Assembly (NCBI GenBank): GCA_016283195.1
Contig: JAEEML010000037.1
Coordinates: 1 to 57,120, forward strand
Reading direction: 5' to 3'
DNA length: 57,120 nt
Source of the DNA: Deltaproteobacteria bacterium
GTDB lineage: Bacteria; JAEEML01
The notes below the pieces were generated by a model, which worked only from the letters and a program-made list of their open reading frames with translations, was not told the DNA's origin and did no database searches. Shown here one piece after another: positions 44,433-54,040 of this stretch. Within the stretch, counting starts at the first letter, position 1. Each line of letters begins with the position of its first letter. Both the position numbers and the translations under genes were made by a program.

Positions 44433-45709
44433 CGGCAGAGGCCGGTTTCTTCGTCACACCCTAAGCGGCATACTTCGTATGAAACGGGCCCAAAAAACGA
44501 TTTGTTGTCACCGAGATTGGTTTCCAGGCAAGAATAAAGCATTGAGCTCGCAAGAGCAGTATCGTCTATGGTTATGCATTGCTTTTTATCCTGAGTACAA
44601 GTTGTATTATCAAAACAGTCGGCATAAGCTCCTTCGCCGTAGTTATCTAGTTGTGAAAAAATAGTTACGCCGCAAGTAAGGCCGTTAGGACAGGGTTCTT
44701 TAATCACTTTTTTACTTTGGGAAGAGCAGTAAATCATGTTGTTGCCATCGCAGCGCATCACAAAAAGTTGCGGTGTGCAGGTGGCGTTTTCTTGCAGACC
44801 GGCGCCTTTGTCGGCCTCGTTAATGGTGCACTCAAGCGTGTCGGCATTGCAGCTACTGCAATAGGTATCTCCGGTAGCCATAACGAAGTCATTTTTGCTT
44901 GTTTCCACGCAAGTTGTTTGGCGCAGTACTGGTATGCCATTTACTGTAGCGCAAGCTTTTTCCTCGGAGGCTGCGTCGCAGGAATCAATGGGATTAGTAC
45001 ACTCGGCCATATCGCGTCCATTTACGGTAAATTCCCGGCAAACCTGGTTACCGGTACAGGTAGTGGCAATTATTCTGCCGCCAAATCCGTCAGAATCTTT
45101 TTCTCCAGGTTCATAACAGGTAAGCGGGGTAGTGTCATTGGCACAATGCGGTTTATAGCTAAATGGGGAGCAAAGTTGGCCTTCTTCCGGAGCCAGTAAA
45201 AGGCAGGTGTTTTTTTGTTTGTCACAACCATGCTTGCAGTAGGTAAATTTATCTTGGGCATAATAAAGCTTGCCACCCTCGGTTTTAATACATTTCATGG
45301 GCCAATAAATGTCGTAATTCATATCTACATCTTCTTTGTTGTAACAAAGATCAACGATATCACCCTCTTTATCGCAGGGCAGAGCGCAAGTGATAGCTTT
45401 TTCGCCATATTCCGGCAATATAGTGCAAGTAGCGCCTTCAGCAACTTTGGAGCAATCTGTGACTGCCCAAGTGCTTGGAGCATTTAATTTTTTCTTGCAA
45501 GTAAAAATATTGCCGTCTTGGCAAAAATCGGCATCTTTAGTCGAATCGCACTCATCACCGGCCTTTATTTTGGAGTCTGCCGGTTTGGTGTTTTTTGGTG
45601 TTTCATCAGTTTTGGCATCTGATGAAGGCTTTTGGTCCGGGTCGTTTTTGCAACCGGAGATAGGCGCAAGCGATAACACAAGCGCTATTGTCAGAAACTT
45701 TTTAATCAT
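44429..45709 (-). CDS. Cysteine-rich surface lipoprotein
   Basis: 426 aa. Lipobox ISGC (Cys20), then a Lys/Asp/Pro/Thr-rich stalk (~21-48). The rest carries about 36 Cys in repeated short units such as CDSTKDADFCQDG, then CQDGNIFTC and CDGNNMIYCSSQ, each apparently a small disulfide-bonded knot. This resembles Cys-rich surface proteins of Myxococcota and Bradymonadota; no enzyme motif is seen. It converges on ldcA with 4 nt shared at the stops. Upstream the ATG is preceded by GAGGA. Confidence 0.85.
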   Translation of the reverse strand: MIKKFLTIALVLSLAPISGCKNDPDQKPSSDAKTDETPKNTKPADSKIKAGDECDSTKDADFCQDGNIFTCKKKLNAPSTWAVTDCSKVAEGATCTILPEYGEKAITCALPCDKEGDIVDLCYNKEDVDMNYDIYWPMKCIKTEGGKLYYAQDKFTYCKHGCDKQKNTCLLLAPEEGQLCSPFSYKPHCANDTTPLTCYEPGEKDSDGFGGRIIATTCTGNQVCREFTVNGRDMAECTNPIDSCDAASEEKACATVNGIPVLRQTTCVETSKNDFVMATGDTYCSSCNADTLECTINEADKGAGLQENATCTPQLFVMRCDGNNMIYCSSQSKKVIKEPCPNGLTCGVTIFSQLDNYGEGAYADCFDNTTCTQDKKQCITIDDTALASSMLYSCLETNLGDNKSFFGPVSYEVCRLGCDEETGLCR

Positions 45710-45878
45710 GGCTAATCCTCCTCTTACCGGCCTTAGGCCGATATAAAAAAACAGTTTTTTAAACTATCACGTTTGGCAACTTTTCTGCAATAACCTATTT
45801 TTTTATTTGGCTAAAAGCCGAATTTTTGACCATTACGGTAGTCTTAGTAAGATGGGCACGCGCTTTAGGAGTGCCGAG

Positions 45879-46445
45879 ATGCCCTTGGTTATAAAACGTG
45901 CTCTAAATAATATTTTGCTTACCGTGACGGTGCTTTTGCTTTTTGCCGCCGCGTTGGTGTTTTTGGCGGTTAAAGAGCCTGATTCTCTTAGCGGCACACT
46001 CTATTTGCAAATTATTTATCGCACTATGGGGCCAAGAGCGGCCTTGCCCTTATATAACGGCACACTAGGCATGGTGGATTATAAGAGTTTGCCCGCAGTG
46101 AGTGACCGCTTTTTAGTGCGCACTCTTTTGGCTGTTGATACTCCCGAGGAGGAGCAGACGGCCATTTTAAATTTTTATTTACAGCGTTCCGGCTACGGCC
46201 TTTCACAATATCTTCTTGGCCATAAGAGAGAAGTGGCCAAAAGGCTTCTGGCGCGTTTGGCAACTTATGACCAAAACGAGCGCTTTTTGGCTTTAAGGCT
46301 TTTGGAAGAATTGGAAACCGGCCGCCCGCTATCGCCGGAAAAGATGAATAAAATAGCTGAATTAAGTCTGCCCAAGGCGCATAAATTACTGGAAAAGTGG
46401 GTAGAAGAGCAAAATTCTCCGCGAGTAGCTCTCGGCGATGAATGA
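45879..46445 (+). CDS. Single-pass membrane protein, unknown
   Basis: 188 aa from ATG at 45879, chosen because TTTAGGAG stands eight bases before; a TTG start at 45807 is possible. One membrane helix near the N-terminus (NILLTVTVLLLFAAALVFLA), then ~155 residues of soluble helices with HEAT-like character (for example KRLLARLATYDQNERFLALRLLEEL). No known domain recognised. Confidence 0.65.
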   Translation: MPLVIKRALNNILLTVTVLLLFAAALVFLAVKEPDSLSGTLYLQIIYRTMGPRAALPLYNGTLGMVDYKSLPAVSDRFLVRTLLAVDTPEEEQTAILNFYLQRSGYGLSQYLLGHKREVAKRLLARLATYDQNERFLALRLLEELETGRPLSPEKMNKIAELSLPKAHKLLEKWVEEQNSPRVALGDE

Positions 46446-46534
46446 AAATTCTATGAAATATCATTGAATGGCCACTATGTTTCCACTATAATGCCAGCTT
46501 AATGTGGCTGCCCTAAGGGCCATTGGAGGTTGCA

Positions 46535-46852
46535 ATGTTTGTAGAAGGTGATGTTGAACTTTTAATCAAAGACCGCGCTATTTTGGAAGAAGATGATTAT
46601 GCCTTAAAGCTCTGGATTCAACGAGCTTTTAAGGATATGTGCTGTTACCGCATTTCCAATTTGGAGGAGCAAGCATCCAATAAATATAAAGTTACCGTGG
46701 CTCTTAAAACCGATATCCTGCCGGAATCTGAGCGCCATATTGTGGAAAGCCACGGCAAAGATGTTGGAATGCTGCGCACTTTTATCGAAAAGATGTTTAT
46801 CGGCAAGGGCACTTGTAAAGCGGTGGGTGATCCCAAATTGCGGGATAACTGA
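46535..46852 (+). CDS. Conserved-looking 105-aa hypothetical protein
   Basis: Starts at ATG 46535, five bases after GGAGG; a TTG at 46523 overlaps the ribosome site and is unlikely. Soluble, alpha/beta, with a CC pair (DMCCYRI) and a later Cys near GKGTCKAVG. It is 18 nt upstream of the Skp-like gene and probably co-transcribed. Function unknown. Confidence 0.7.
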   Translation: MFVEGDVELLIKDRAILEEDDYALKLWIQRAFKDMCCYRISNLEEQASNKYKVTVALKTDILPESERHIVESHGKDVGMLRTFIEKMFIGKGTCKAVGDPKLRDN

Positions 46853-46870
46853 TTAGAGGAGAAATTAGTA

Positions 46871-47311
46871 ATGAGTAATATCGCCGTTGTTAATGTGGCC
46901 AGAATTCTCGATGAGAGCAAAAAAGGCAAAGTGCTGGCTGCTACTTTGCGTTCGGCTGCCGATAAGTGGCAAAGGGATCTCCAGGAACTGGAAAAGCAAT
47001 TTAACGAAGCGCGCGAAAAGCTGGAAAAGCTCGGCCAAGGTATTAGCGATGCGCACTTTAAACAAGAGCGCGAAGTGCGGATGCTGGAAGTGGAAATGCG
47101 CCACATTCAAACCAAAGCCCAGCTGGATATTGAGTCCCGCCGCGACCAAGCCCGCAATAAACTTTTACAAGAGATAAATCCCATTATGGAGAGTTTGGCT
47201 AAAGAGCTCTCTATTGAATTAGTGCTCACCGTGCCGGCCCGCGAAGTTATTTATGCTGCTCAGGCTATTGATATTACCGATAAGCTGCTTGCCAAAGTCG
47301 ATGCCGCTTAA
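46871..47311 (+). CDS. Skp/OmpH-like coiled-coil protein lacking a signal peptide
   Basis: 146 aa. It follows the Skp/OmpH plan: a first strand NIAVVNVARILDESKKGK, a long coiled coil (~25-110), then a return strand and the end DITDKLLAKVD. Skp chaperones carry barrels through the periplasm and have a signal peptide; here the protein begins directly at the first strand, so as annotated it stays in the cytoplasm. GAGGAG before the ATG supports this start, and no hydrophobic stretch is encoded upstream in frame. It may be a cytoplasmic relative with a new role. Confidence 0.8.
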   Translation: MSNIAVVNVARILDESKKGKVLAATLRSAADKWQRDLQELEKQFNEAREKLEKLGQGISDAHFKQEREVRMLEVEMRHIQTKAQLDIESRRDQARNKLLQEINPIMESLAKELSIELVLTVPAREVIYAAQAIDITDKLLAKVDAA

Positions 47312-47352
47312 TCTTCTGCCACTTATTATAAAATAAGCTGTTTGCCGCTTTT

Positions 47353-48387
47353 TTAGTTTTTATCAGCCAGAAATTCTTTTTGGCCGCCGTTTTTGATCCA
47401 CTCGCTAAGGAGTAAGAGGCCCTTTTCAACGGAGACTTTGGGTTCATAGCCGAGATCGCGCTTGGCAGCGCTGATATTAAACCAATGAGCGGTTGAAAGC
47501 TCATTTACAACCCAGCGGGTTAGGGTAGGTTCCTGGCCTTTGCTGGAAACTTTCCAATATGATTCGGTCATGGCGGCGGCAATGAGAGCGGCCTTTTTGG
47601 AGATGGTTTTTTTCACCGGCGGCAAAGCGGCGGCGGCCAGAATTTTATCCATTATTTCCCAAGTGGGCACAGGAGAATCGCCGGTGATGAAATAGGGCTT
47701 TCCGGCTACTTTTTGCGCTTCTTCCGGAGTGGATAAGAGCTTTTCCATGGCCAAAATGTGGGCATAAGCGGCATCGGAAATATAAGTAGTATCGACCAGT
47801 TTAGATTTTTCGCCGATGCGCCGGAGCTTGCCGGCAGCGCCCTGTTCTATTATGCGGCGGGTTAAGCTGGTGTCTCTTGGGCCCCAAATGAGGTGCGGGC
47901 GCAGAGCTATCGTGCGCAAAGTTGGTGAATTACTTTTTAATATGAGCTGCTCGGCCATAGCTTTGGTGGCCGGGTAATTAGCTTCGTAATTTTTGGGGTA
48001 AGGGGCCGATTCATCGGCGCCTTCCATATCCTGACCGTTAAAGACAACGCTGGGAGTGGAGGTGTAAACAAGGGCTTTTACCCCCGCTTTTTGGCAGGCT
48101 TCCAAAACGCGCATGGTGCCTTCAACATTGATGCGATAAAAAGTATCCCAACTGCCCCAGGAGCTGGCGAGAGAAGCACAGTGAATAACGGCGTCGCAAC
48201 CATTTACCGCTGAGCTTAAGGCCTCGCCGCCGCTTGTTAAATCGCCGGTTAACTGAGTTACGGCGAGAGTGTCTAAATATTTATGGTGCTGGCGGCTAAA
48301 ACTGGCTACTTCATGCCCCGCTTCTTTTAGTTGGCGGACAATTTCACCGCCCAAAAAACCACCGCCTCCGGTAACCAAAACTTTCAT
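47353..48387 (-). CDS. Extended SDR, 3-beta-HSD/OleD-like reductase
   Basis: 344 aa. NAD(P)-binding motif GGGGFLG (7-13), then SxS-like TSTPSV near 109-114, Tyr138 and Lys142 of YPATK, with the matching R-P-H segment at ~157-159 (LRPHLIWG). The closest families are 3-beta-hydroxysteroid dehydrogenase and OleD, which reduces 2-alkyl-3-ketoacids in olefinic hydrocarbon synthesis. OleA/B/C are not in the window, so the substrate is open. It converges with the Skp-like gene. A weak AGGGGGCA stands before the ATG. Confidence 0.85.
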   Translation of the reverse strand: MKVLVTGGGGFLGGEIVRQLKEAGHEVASFSRQHHKYLDTLAVTQLTGDLTSGGEALSSAVNGCDAVIHCASLASSWGSWDTFYRINVEGTMRVLEACQKAGVKALVYTSTPSVVFNGQDMEGADESAPYPKNYEANYPATKAMAEQLILKSNSPTLRTIALRPHLIWGPRDTSLTRRIIEQGAAGKLRRIGEKSKLVDTTYISDAAYAHILAMEKLLSTPEEAQKVAGKPYFITGDSPVPTWEIMDKILAAAALPPVKKTISKKAALIAAAMTESYWKVSSKGQEPTLTRWVVNELSTAHWFNISAAKRDLGYEPKVSVEKGLLLLSEWIKNGGQKEFLADKN

Positions 48388-48473
48388 GGCTGCCCCCTGT
48401 TAAACCAAACAGCTGGGCGAACTCTAGCAAACTTTAAGATTTTGGTAAACCGCAATTACAGATTAGAGGGCAT

Positions 48474-48515
48474 AAAAAAAGCACCGCTTATCCTGGGACA
48501 AACGGTGCTTTTTTT
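48474..48515 (-). terminator. Bidirectional rho-independent terminator
   Basis: AAAAAAAGCACCG (48474-48486) pairs with CGGTGCTTTTTTT (48503-48515) around a 16-nt loop. It ends the LPP20-like gene transcript 23 nt past its stop. Confidence 0.85.
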
Positions 48516-48537
48516 AAGCTAGATAGCTGATTCTGGA

Positions 48538-49116
48538 TTATTCTTCAGCGTGTTTGGCGCTCTCTTTTTCCAGTTCGTCAAAGGCTTTGTTAGCGTTTTC
48601 GCGGACATAGTCACGCACTTTGGCCGAAAGCTCTTTGTGGTTATTCATGTTGTCGATGGCTTTGCCCATATCGAGGCGGGCGAGGCAGTACCAAGTGTTG
48701 TTGGCTTGGTCAACCCAGCGATCCATGATTTCCACAAAGTTCAGGGTGCTCTGGGTGAAGCTCTTCATAGCGTCTTCAACGTGTTGCTCTTCGGAAGAAG
48801 CAGACATATCACCGGCGGTGGTAGAAGCCATGTAAGACTTGGTGAGGCCGGCGGTGTAGGTGCTGAAGGTAGCGGAAATAGCTCTTCTGGCGGAAGCTTC
48901 GCATTGTTCGCGGGCGAGGCTGATATTTTTGATACCAGAAGCAGAGCCAACGCCATAGAAAGCTTTGACATCGCCGCTAAAAGCACCGGAACCTCTGAAG
49001 ACCCATTCGGGACCGTTGCCGCCCGGAGCTCCGGCATTGGGATTCGGTTTATCGCCACAGGCATTGAAACCAATGACAGACACCAGAGCGAGAGTGAGAG
49101 TTAATAACTTTTTCAT
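48538..49116 (-). CDS. LPP20-like lipoprotein
   Basis: 192 aa from ATG at 49116, which has AGGAGG five bases upstream; a longer frame adds 20 residues without a ribosome site. Signal with lipobox FNAC (Cys20), then a Pro/Gly/Asn linker, WVFRGSGAF, and the LPP20 fold: YGVGSASGIKN, a helix AREQCEASARRAISATFS, and later VEIMDRWVDQANNTWYCLARLD, the typical sequence order. The family is common in Gram-negative bacteria, linked to outer-membrane or flagellar roles, of unclear function. Charged C-terminal helix. Monocistronic by the terminator that follows. Confidence 0.85.
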   Translation of the reverse strand: MKKLLTLTLALVSVIGFNACGDKPNPNAGAPGGNGPEWVFRGSGAFSGDVKAFYGVGSASGIKNISLAREQCEASARRAISATFSTYTAGLTKSYMASTTAGDMSASSEEQHVEDAMKSFTQSTLNFVEIMDRWVDQANNTWYCLARLDMGKAIDNMNNHKELSAKVRDYVRENANKAFDELEKESAKHAEE

Positions 49117-49292
49117 ACTTTCCTCCTTTGCCTTTACGGCAGTCAGCACTTTGCTGACATAATTTAAAGTCCACACAAACTCTTTGCAAGGACTTGGCTT
49201 AAGTGGTTGCCTAATCGCCCATCCTTGGGTAAAACTCTTTTACACCAGGTCGAGGCCGATGTAAACAACTTGGCCCAGAATATTTTAAAGCT

Positions 49293-51416
49293 ATGGTTAA
49301 AGTATGTGATCTAAGTCCACTTGATGAATCTTTGCAGTATATAAGCGGCGTTGGGCCAGTGCTGATGAGCATTTTGAGCGCTGCCGGCTTTAATACCGTT
49401 AGGGATTTGCTCTTTTATTTGCCGCGTCGCTACGGCGAAATAGATGATTCGCAGACTCTCTCGGAGCTCACGCCCGGCCGCGAAATGCGAGTAAAGGGCA
49501 TTTTGACCAAAAAAAGCACCATCCGCCCGCCGCGCCGCCGCCCTTTTTATGAGATTACTCTTGAAGATAGTGGCGGTAAGCTCACTGCCCGCTGGTTTAA
49601 TTTTAGGCCTTATATATTTGATGCGGTAAATATCGGCGAAGAGCTGATACTGCTTGGCAAAGTTGATTACTTGCGCGGCAAATATCAAATGATGCACCCG
49701 GAAATCATCACTTTAAAGGGCGGCGGCGCGGCTCTTATGGCCGGTAATACCCACACTTTTTACAGTGATGTGGCGGGTATTAGCCAAATAAAGCTAAGAA
49801 AGCTCATTTTAAAAGTGTTGCCTCTGGCCAGCCAGATTAGTGAGCCCTTGCCTGAGGAGATCCGGCTCCGGCGGCGCATGCCGACTTTGAGTGAGAGTGT
49901 CATCTCTTTGCATGCGCCGCCGGAAGGGAGCGATATAGTAGCCCTCAACGAGCGCCGCTCCCCCTGGCAACAGCGGCTTATTTACGATGAATTTTTGGCT
50001 TTGCAGCTGGGCCTTTTTCTGCGCAAGGCGAGTCACCAGGGGAGCGGCGCTCCCGTGATAAAAAGCGCAAAAACGGTGGAAGAACTGGCAAAAGAGCTCT
50101 TTCCTTTTGCCTTAACGCCCGATCAAGCCGGCGCCGCCCGCGAAATTTTGGGCGATTTGGGGCAAAATAAGCCGATGAACCGCCTTTTGCACGGCGATGT
50201 CGGTAGCGGCAAAACAGCGGTGGCACTTCTTGCCGCCGCCGCCGCCATGGATGCCGGTTATCAGGCGGCCATCATGGCGCCAACCGAGCTTTTAGCGCTC
50301 CAGCACTATACCAAAGCCAAAGAGGCCTTTGGCGAACTTGCCCCCATTGAGCTCTTAATAGGCAACCAAAAGGCCGCCTATAAATTGCGGGTGCAAAGTG
50401 CGGCGGCGACAGGGCGGGCGGCGCTCTTAATCGGCACGCACGCGCTTATCCAAGAGGGCGTCTCTTTTAAAAAGCTGGGTCTTGCCATTATCGACGAGCA
50501 GCACCGCTTCGGTGTTATGCAGCGGGCCGCTCTTTTGCAAAAAGCCGAAGCGGCGAGCGGCTATACGCCCCATCTTTTGGTGATGACCGCCACACCTATT
50601 CCGCGCACCATGGCCATGACTGTTTACGGCGATTTGGATGTCTCCACCATTGCCCATTTGCCGCCCGGCCGCCTGCCGGTGATTACCAAAGTGCTGCGCG
50701 AAAAAGAGCGCCAGAGTATGTATAGAGAGATAGCCGAAGCACTGGCGCGCGGTGAGCAGGCTTATATGATTTACCCCTTGGTGGAAGAGTCGGAATCGGA
50801 GCTTCTAGCCGGCATAAAAGATGCCACCACCATGGCGGAGGAGCTTGCAAACGGGCCCTTTAAATATTTTAAAGTGGGGCTCATGCACGGGCGCCTTACG
50901 CCCGAAGAAAAAAATGCTGTTATGGAAGCCTTTCACCGCCATGAAATAGATCTCTTAATTTCCACCACGGTGGTGGAAGTGGGCATAGATGTGCCGAGCG
51001 CCACTATTTTGGTGGTAGAGCACGCCGAGAGATTCGGCCTTTCGCAGCTGCATCAGCTTAGAGGGCGGGTAGGGCGCGGCCAAAGCGGCGGCACCTGCCT
51101 GTTGATGATTGGCGGACATGCCGGCGATGAAGCTTTTGAGCGCCTCATGGTGCTCAAAGAGGAGAGCAGCGGCTTTAAAGTGGCTGAGGCCGATTTGGCT
51201 ATTCGCGGGCCGGGCGATATTATCGGCACGCGGCAAAGCGGTATGCCTTCGCTGAAATACGGTGATTTACTGCGCGACGGAAACATCTTAAAAGCCGCCC
51301 GCCAGGATGCCAAAAATCTGCTTTTAAAAGATCCGGAGCTTAAAAATTACCCTGGCCTTAAAGAGCTGGTTAAAAACCTTTGGCAAGACCATCTATACCT
51401 CGCCACAGTGAGCTAG
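49293..51416 (+). CDS. recG: ATP-dependent DNA helicase RecG
   Basis: 707 aa, family length. It regresses stalled forks and branch-migrates Holliday junctions. N-terminal helix-hairpin-helix (YISGVGPVLMS), the wedge OB fold (~60-135, ILTKKSTIRPPRRRPFYEI), Walker A GDVGSGKT (301-308), DEQH (401-404), the motif TATPIPRTMA, later DVPSATILVVEHAERFGLSQLHQLRGRVGRG and the terminal IRGPGDIIGTRQSG. All helicase motifs are intact. Weak ribosome site. Independent transcription likely. Confidence 0.98.
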   Translation: MVKVCDLSPLDESLQYISGVGPVLMSILSAAGFNTVRDLLFYLPRRYGEIDDSQTLSELTPGREMRVKGILTKKSTIRPPRRRPFYEITLEDSGGKLTARWFNFRPYIFDAVNIGEELILLGKVDYLRGKYQMMHPEIITLKGGGAALMAGNTHTFYSDVAGISQIKLRKLILKVLPLASQISEPLPEEIRLRRRMPTLSESVISLHAPPEGSDIVALNERRSPWQQRLIYDEFLALQLGLFLRKASHQGSGAPVIKSAKTVEELAKELFPFALTPDQAGAAREILGDLGQNKPMNRLLHGDVGSGKTAVALLAAAAAMDAGYQAAIMAPTELLALQHYTKAKEAFGELAPIELLIGNQKAAYKLRVQSAAATGRAALLIGTHALIQEGVSFKKLGLAIIDEQHRFGVMQRAALLQKAEAASGYTPHLLVMTATPIPRTMAMTVYGDLDVSTIAHLPPGRLPVITKVLREKERQSMYREIAEALARGEQAYMIYPLVEESESELLAGIKDATTMAEELANGPFKYFKVGLMHGRLTPEEKNAVMEAFHRHEIDLLISTTVVEVGIDVPSATILVVEHAERFGLSQLHQLRGRVGRGQSGGTCLLMIGGHAGDEAFERLMVLKEESSGFKVAEADLAIRGPGDIIGTRQSGMPSLKYGDLLRDGNILKAARQDAKNLLLKDPELKNYPGLKELVKNLWQDHLYLATVS

Positions 51417-51443
51417 CAAAGGCAGGTTTTGCGATATTAAAAT

Positions 51444-51875
51444 TTATTTTAAGCCGTAAATAGAGAAGACAATAACCAAAACAACATAAATAACGCCGCC
51501 CACAAAAACCCATAAATCGTTTTGTTTTTTGCCCCAGCGGTCGTTTACTTCCGGCGGTTCTGGGTGCTCTGTAGCCTTAGTGTAAGCTTCCCAAATCTCT
51601 TTTAAAGTGTGCTCGCCATAGCTTTTTTTAAAGAGCACCAGCTCTTTTATGAGAAAAAGGGCGATAGGCGGAAGAGCCAGAGAAAAGGTAATCAGGGCAT
51701 CTATTGCCGGAGAATGTTCAAAAAGGCTAAGCGCCGAGCCGGTTAAATGCAGCATATAAAAAAAGCTGCGCCCCACAAAAATGGTCCAGAGCAGGCCGCT
51801 TACCCAGGGGTAAAAAGTAAAAAGCAGGCGCTCTCTAATGGTGATTAATTTTAATAATTCTTTATTATCAGCCAT
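51444..51875 (-). CDS. Small membrane protein, unknown
   Basis: 143 aa from ATG at 51875 (GAGG five bases upstream); a longer start at 51902 overlaps the upstream gene. Three membrane helices: ~18-40, ~55-80 and ~118-140, with a charged cytoplasmic loop (KKSYGEHTLKEIWEAYTKAT). Not recognised. It starts 7 nt after the FadL-like gene and is likely co-transcribed. Confidence 0.68.
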   Translation of the reverse strand: MADNKELLKLITIRERLLFTFYPWVSGLLWTIFVGRSFFYMLHLTGSALSLFEHSPAIDALITFSLALPPIALFLIKELVLFKKSYGEHTLKEIWEAYTKATEHPEPPEVNDRWGKKQNDLWVFVGGVIYVVLVIVFSIYGLK

Positions 51876-51882
51876 TTTATCC

Positions 51883-53139
51883 TCAAAAACGGTAAAGGGC
51901 ACTTAGGCCGAATTGGTGTATACCATAGCTATAGCTTCCCATGCCAATAGTTTGTGCAGTGGTGGCTATAGCGTTAAAGCTCAGCGGCAAAACCCGGCTT
52001 TTTACCTCATCGCGCGGGACGTAATAGGTGTAAATATAGCCGATTGTGAGGCCGAAATATTCTTGAAAATTATAGGTGGCCCCAAGGCCCAGAGCCAATT
52101 TGTGCGCATCGTAATTATAGGGCGTGAGGTATTCGGCCGCTACAGCCGAATTTTGGTACATGAGGCCGCCTCTGAGCTGCACTTTGGACAAAATATTATA
52201 CGTAGCGCCAAGATGGACGCTAAAGCGCTCGTTATAGTTTAGGGGAATAGCCATATTTTGCCCGCCGTTCGGCCCTTTTATGGTAAATTCAAGCTCTTTA
52301 ACGGCAGCTAAATGTTCATAAGTAAAAGCGAGCTCTAAAGCATAGCGCTCAGCTTTTTCGTAGCGTAAAGCGCCCCGCGCTACTAGGGGAAAATGGTGCA
52401 CTACCGTTATATCGTAATTCTCTTCCCCGCTTTTAAGCGAGCCGGTAGTGGCAGCGCTAAAGGGCAGATATAGGGAAAAAGCCAGCTTAAAATTGGCCGG
52501 CAGGGTAATAATGAGCCCCATAGCGGCGCTTAAATTTATATAATCATGCGCTTTTATTTGCGCCTTAGCCTGTTGTGCCTCGCCGGCGCTATTTTGCCGC
52601 ATGAGGAGGCTATGGCTATAGGTGACAAAATGGTTCATAAGGGCGGCGCCGATGGCCACTTTGCCAAGGCGAATGGCGAGCGCCAGTTGTAATGTGTCCA
52701 CCCGGCTGCCTTTATCGCTGATAGCTGCTTCGCCGGCCGCTTTTATGGGCTGCCAATCTTGCCGCGCTTCATAAGAGGGGTAATAACTGAGGGCGATAGC
52801 CGGCCCCTCTTTGCGGCCAAAGCCGGTGGCCAGGGAGAGGGCAATTTTGGGGGCAAAAGTGTGGCTATATGAGCTTAGGCCATCGTTTCTGCGCACAAAA
52901 GAAGCATAATTATAAAGGCCGCTTATATCGACTTCTGCGGCTACATATTGGACGCTCTGCCCGCTGCCTGCCACATTGTAATAAGCGGCGGTGAGCCCTT
53001 CGGCGCCGGCGACAGTGGCTCCGGCCATGGTGGCGGCCTTTATGCCGGGAAAGCCCGCCGTGCCGGTGGTGGCATAGAGAGGGGCGCCGGCGAAAAAAGC
53101 CACTAGAAAGCTAAATAATGAGAAAGCGTTTTTTTTCAT
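51883..53139 (-). CDS. FadL/OMPP1/TodX-family outer-membrane transporter
   Basis: 418 aa. Signal peptide (cleavage near LYATT, ~24), then GATVAGAEGLTAAYYNVAG, the hatch region typical of FadL-type porins, and ~14 amphipathic strands ending LSALYRF. FadL proteins admit long-chain fatty acids or hydrophobic compounds across the outer membrane. Length is near the family norm (~420-450). The hatch motif that is normally NPAG reads NVAG. It lies 7 nt from the small membrane protein gene. Substrate unknown. Confidence 0.83.
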   Translation of the reverse strand: MKKNAFSLFSFLVAFFAGAPLYATTGTAGFPGIKAATMAGATVAGAEGLTAAYYNVAGSGQSVQYVAAEVDISGLYNYASFVRRNDGLSSYSHTFAPKIALSLATGFGRKEGPAIALSYYPSYEARQDWQPIKAAGEAAISDKGSRVDTLQLALAIRLGKVAIGAALMNHFVTYSHSLLMRQNSAGEAQQAKAQIKAHDYINLSAAMGLIITLPANFKLAFSLYLPFSAATTGSLKSGEENYDITVVHHFPLVARGALRYEKAERYALELAFTYEHLAAVKELEFTIKGPNGGQNMAIPLNYNERFSVHLGATYNILSKVQLRGGLMYQNSAVAAEYLTPYNYDAHKLALGLGATYNFQEYFGLTIGYIYTYYVPRDEVKSRVLPLSFNAIATTAQTIGMGSYSYGIHQFGLSALYRF

Positions 53140-53293
53140 GCCCTTCTGGCCGATTGTGGTTTGGTTTGAGCTAATGGCACTCTCTGCCGGCTCACTAGCA
53201 CCTTTAGCATGATTTTGGTGTTTTTGGTCAAAAATTTGCCTCTTTCCTCCCGGCGGTTATCTTAAAAACCGGAGGTTTTACCGGGGGGAGAAC

Positions 53294-54025
53294 GTGAAAA
53301 CCTTATTTGCCTTTATTTTTGTTGCCGCATTTACCCAAACTTTTGCCGCACCTGAGCCCAGAGCCAAGGCCTATGATTATTACCGCCAGGGGCTTAAGGA
53401 GCTTGGCAATAATGATTATCAGCAGGCCGAAAGCCTCTTTATGGCGGCCCTGAAAGCTCTGCCGGAATGGGCGCCGCCTAAGCTGGAACTGGCCGAAACC
53501 TGGCGCCTTATGGGTGAGCCGGTGGAGCGGCGGGAGCCGATGGTTATGGCTGCTTATGAAATCATGCCCTATAGCCCGCGCGCTGTTTATGAGGCGGCCC
53601 TTTTGGCCCGCGACAAGGAAAAATACAGCGAGGCCATTACCCTTTTGGAAAGCGCTCTAAAAATGCGCCACGAATATAATGATGCGCGCTTGGAACTAGC
53701 TAATTTGGAGCTATATCGCCAAAATTACCGCGGCGCTTTTGACCATTTTAGCGAACTTAAAAAGAATTCATACGAGAGCAGTGCTCTTTATGTGGGCTTG
53801 GCGGCCAGTGCTAAAGCTCTGGGAAATCAGGAGGCCGAAGAAGAGGCGCTTTTAAAACTGGTGGCCATGAGCAGTGAGAGCCCGGTGATGCTGCGTCGCT
53901 TGCTGGATTTTTACGAGAGCCATGGCCAGGAGGCTCAGGCAAGCGCAATCGCTCAAAAATTGCAGCAGAAGCTGGCGCCGACCAATCGGCCGGTTATGCG
54001 GCCGCTGCCGGCGTCCAAACGCTAA
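53294..54025 (+). CDS. Exported TPR protein
   Basis: 243 aa starting at GTG 53294, with GGGGGAG a few bases upstream. Signal peptide cleaved near TFA-A (~18). About five TPR-like helix pairs (KAYDYYRQGLKELGNNDYQQ onward) fill the rest; a short basic Pro-rich tail (NRPVMRPLPASKR) ends it. Periplasmic adaptor by inference. It converges with the 1023-aa gene, only 15 nt apart. Confidence 0.82.
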   Translation: MKTLFAFIFVAAFTQTFAAPEPRAKAYDYYRQGLKELGNNDYQQAESLFMAALKALPEWAPPKLELAETWRLMGEPVERREPMVMAAYEIMPYSPRAVYEAALLARDKEKYSEAITLLESALKMRHEYNDARLELANLELYRQNYRGAFDHFSELKKNSYESSALYVGLAASAKALGNQEAEEEALLKLVAMSSESPVMLRRLLDFYESHGQEAQASAIAQKLQQKLAPTNRPVMRPLPASKR

Positions 54026-54040
54026 TTTTCGTTGCGGTTG

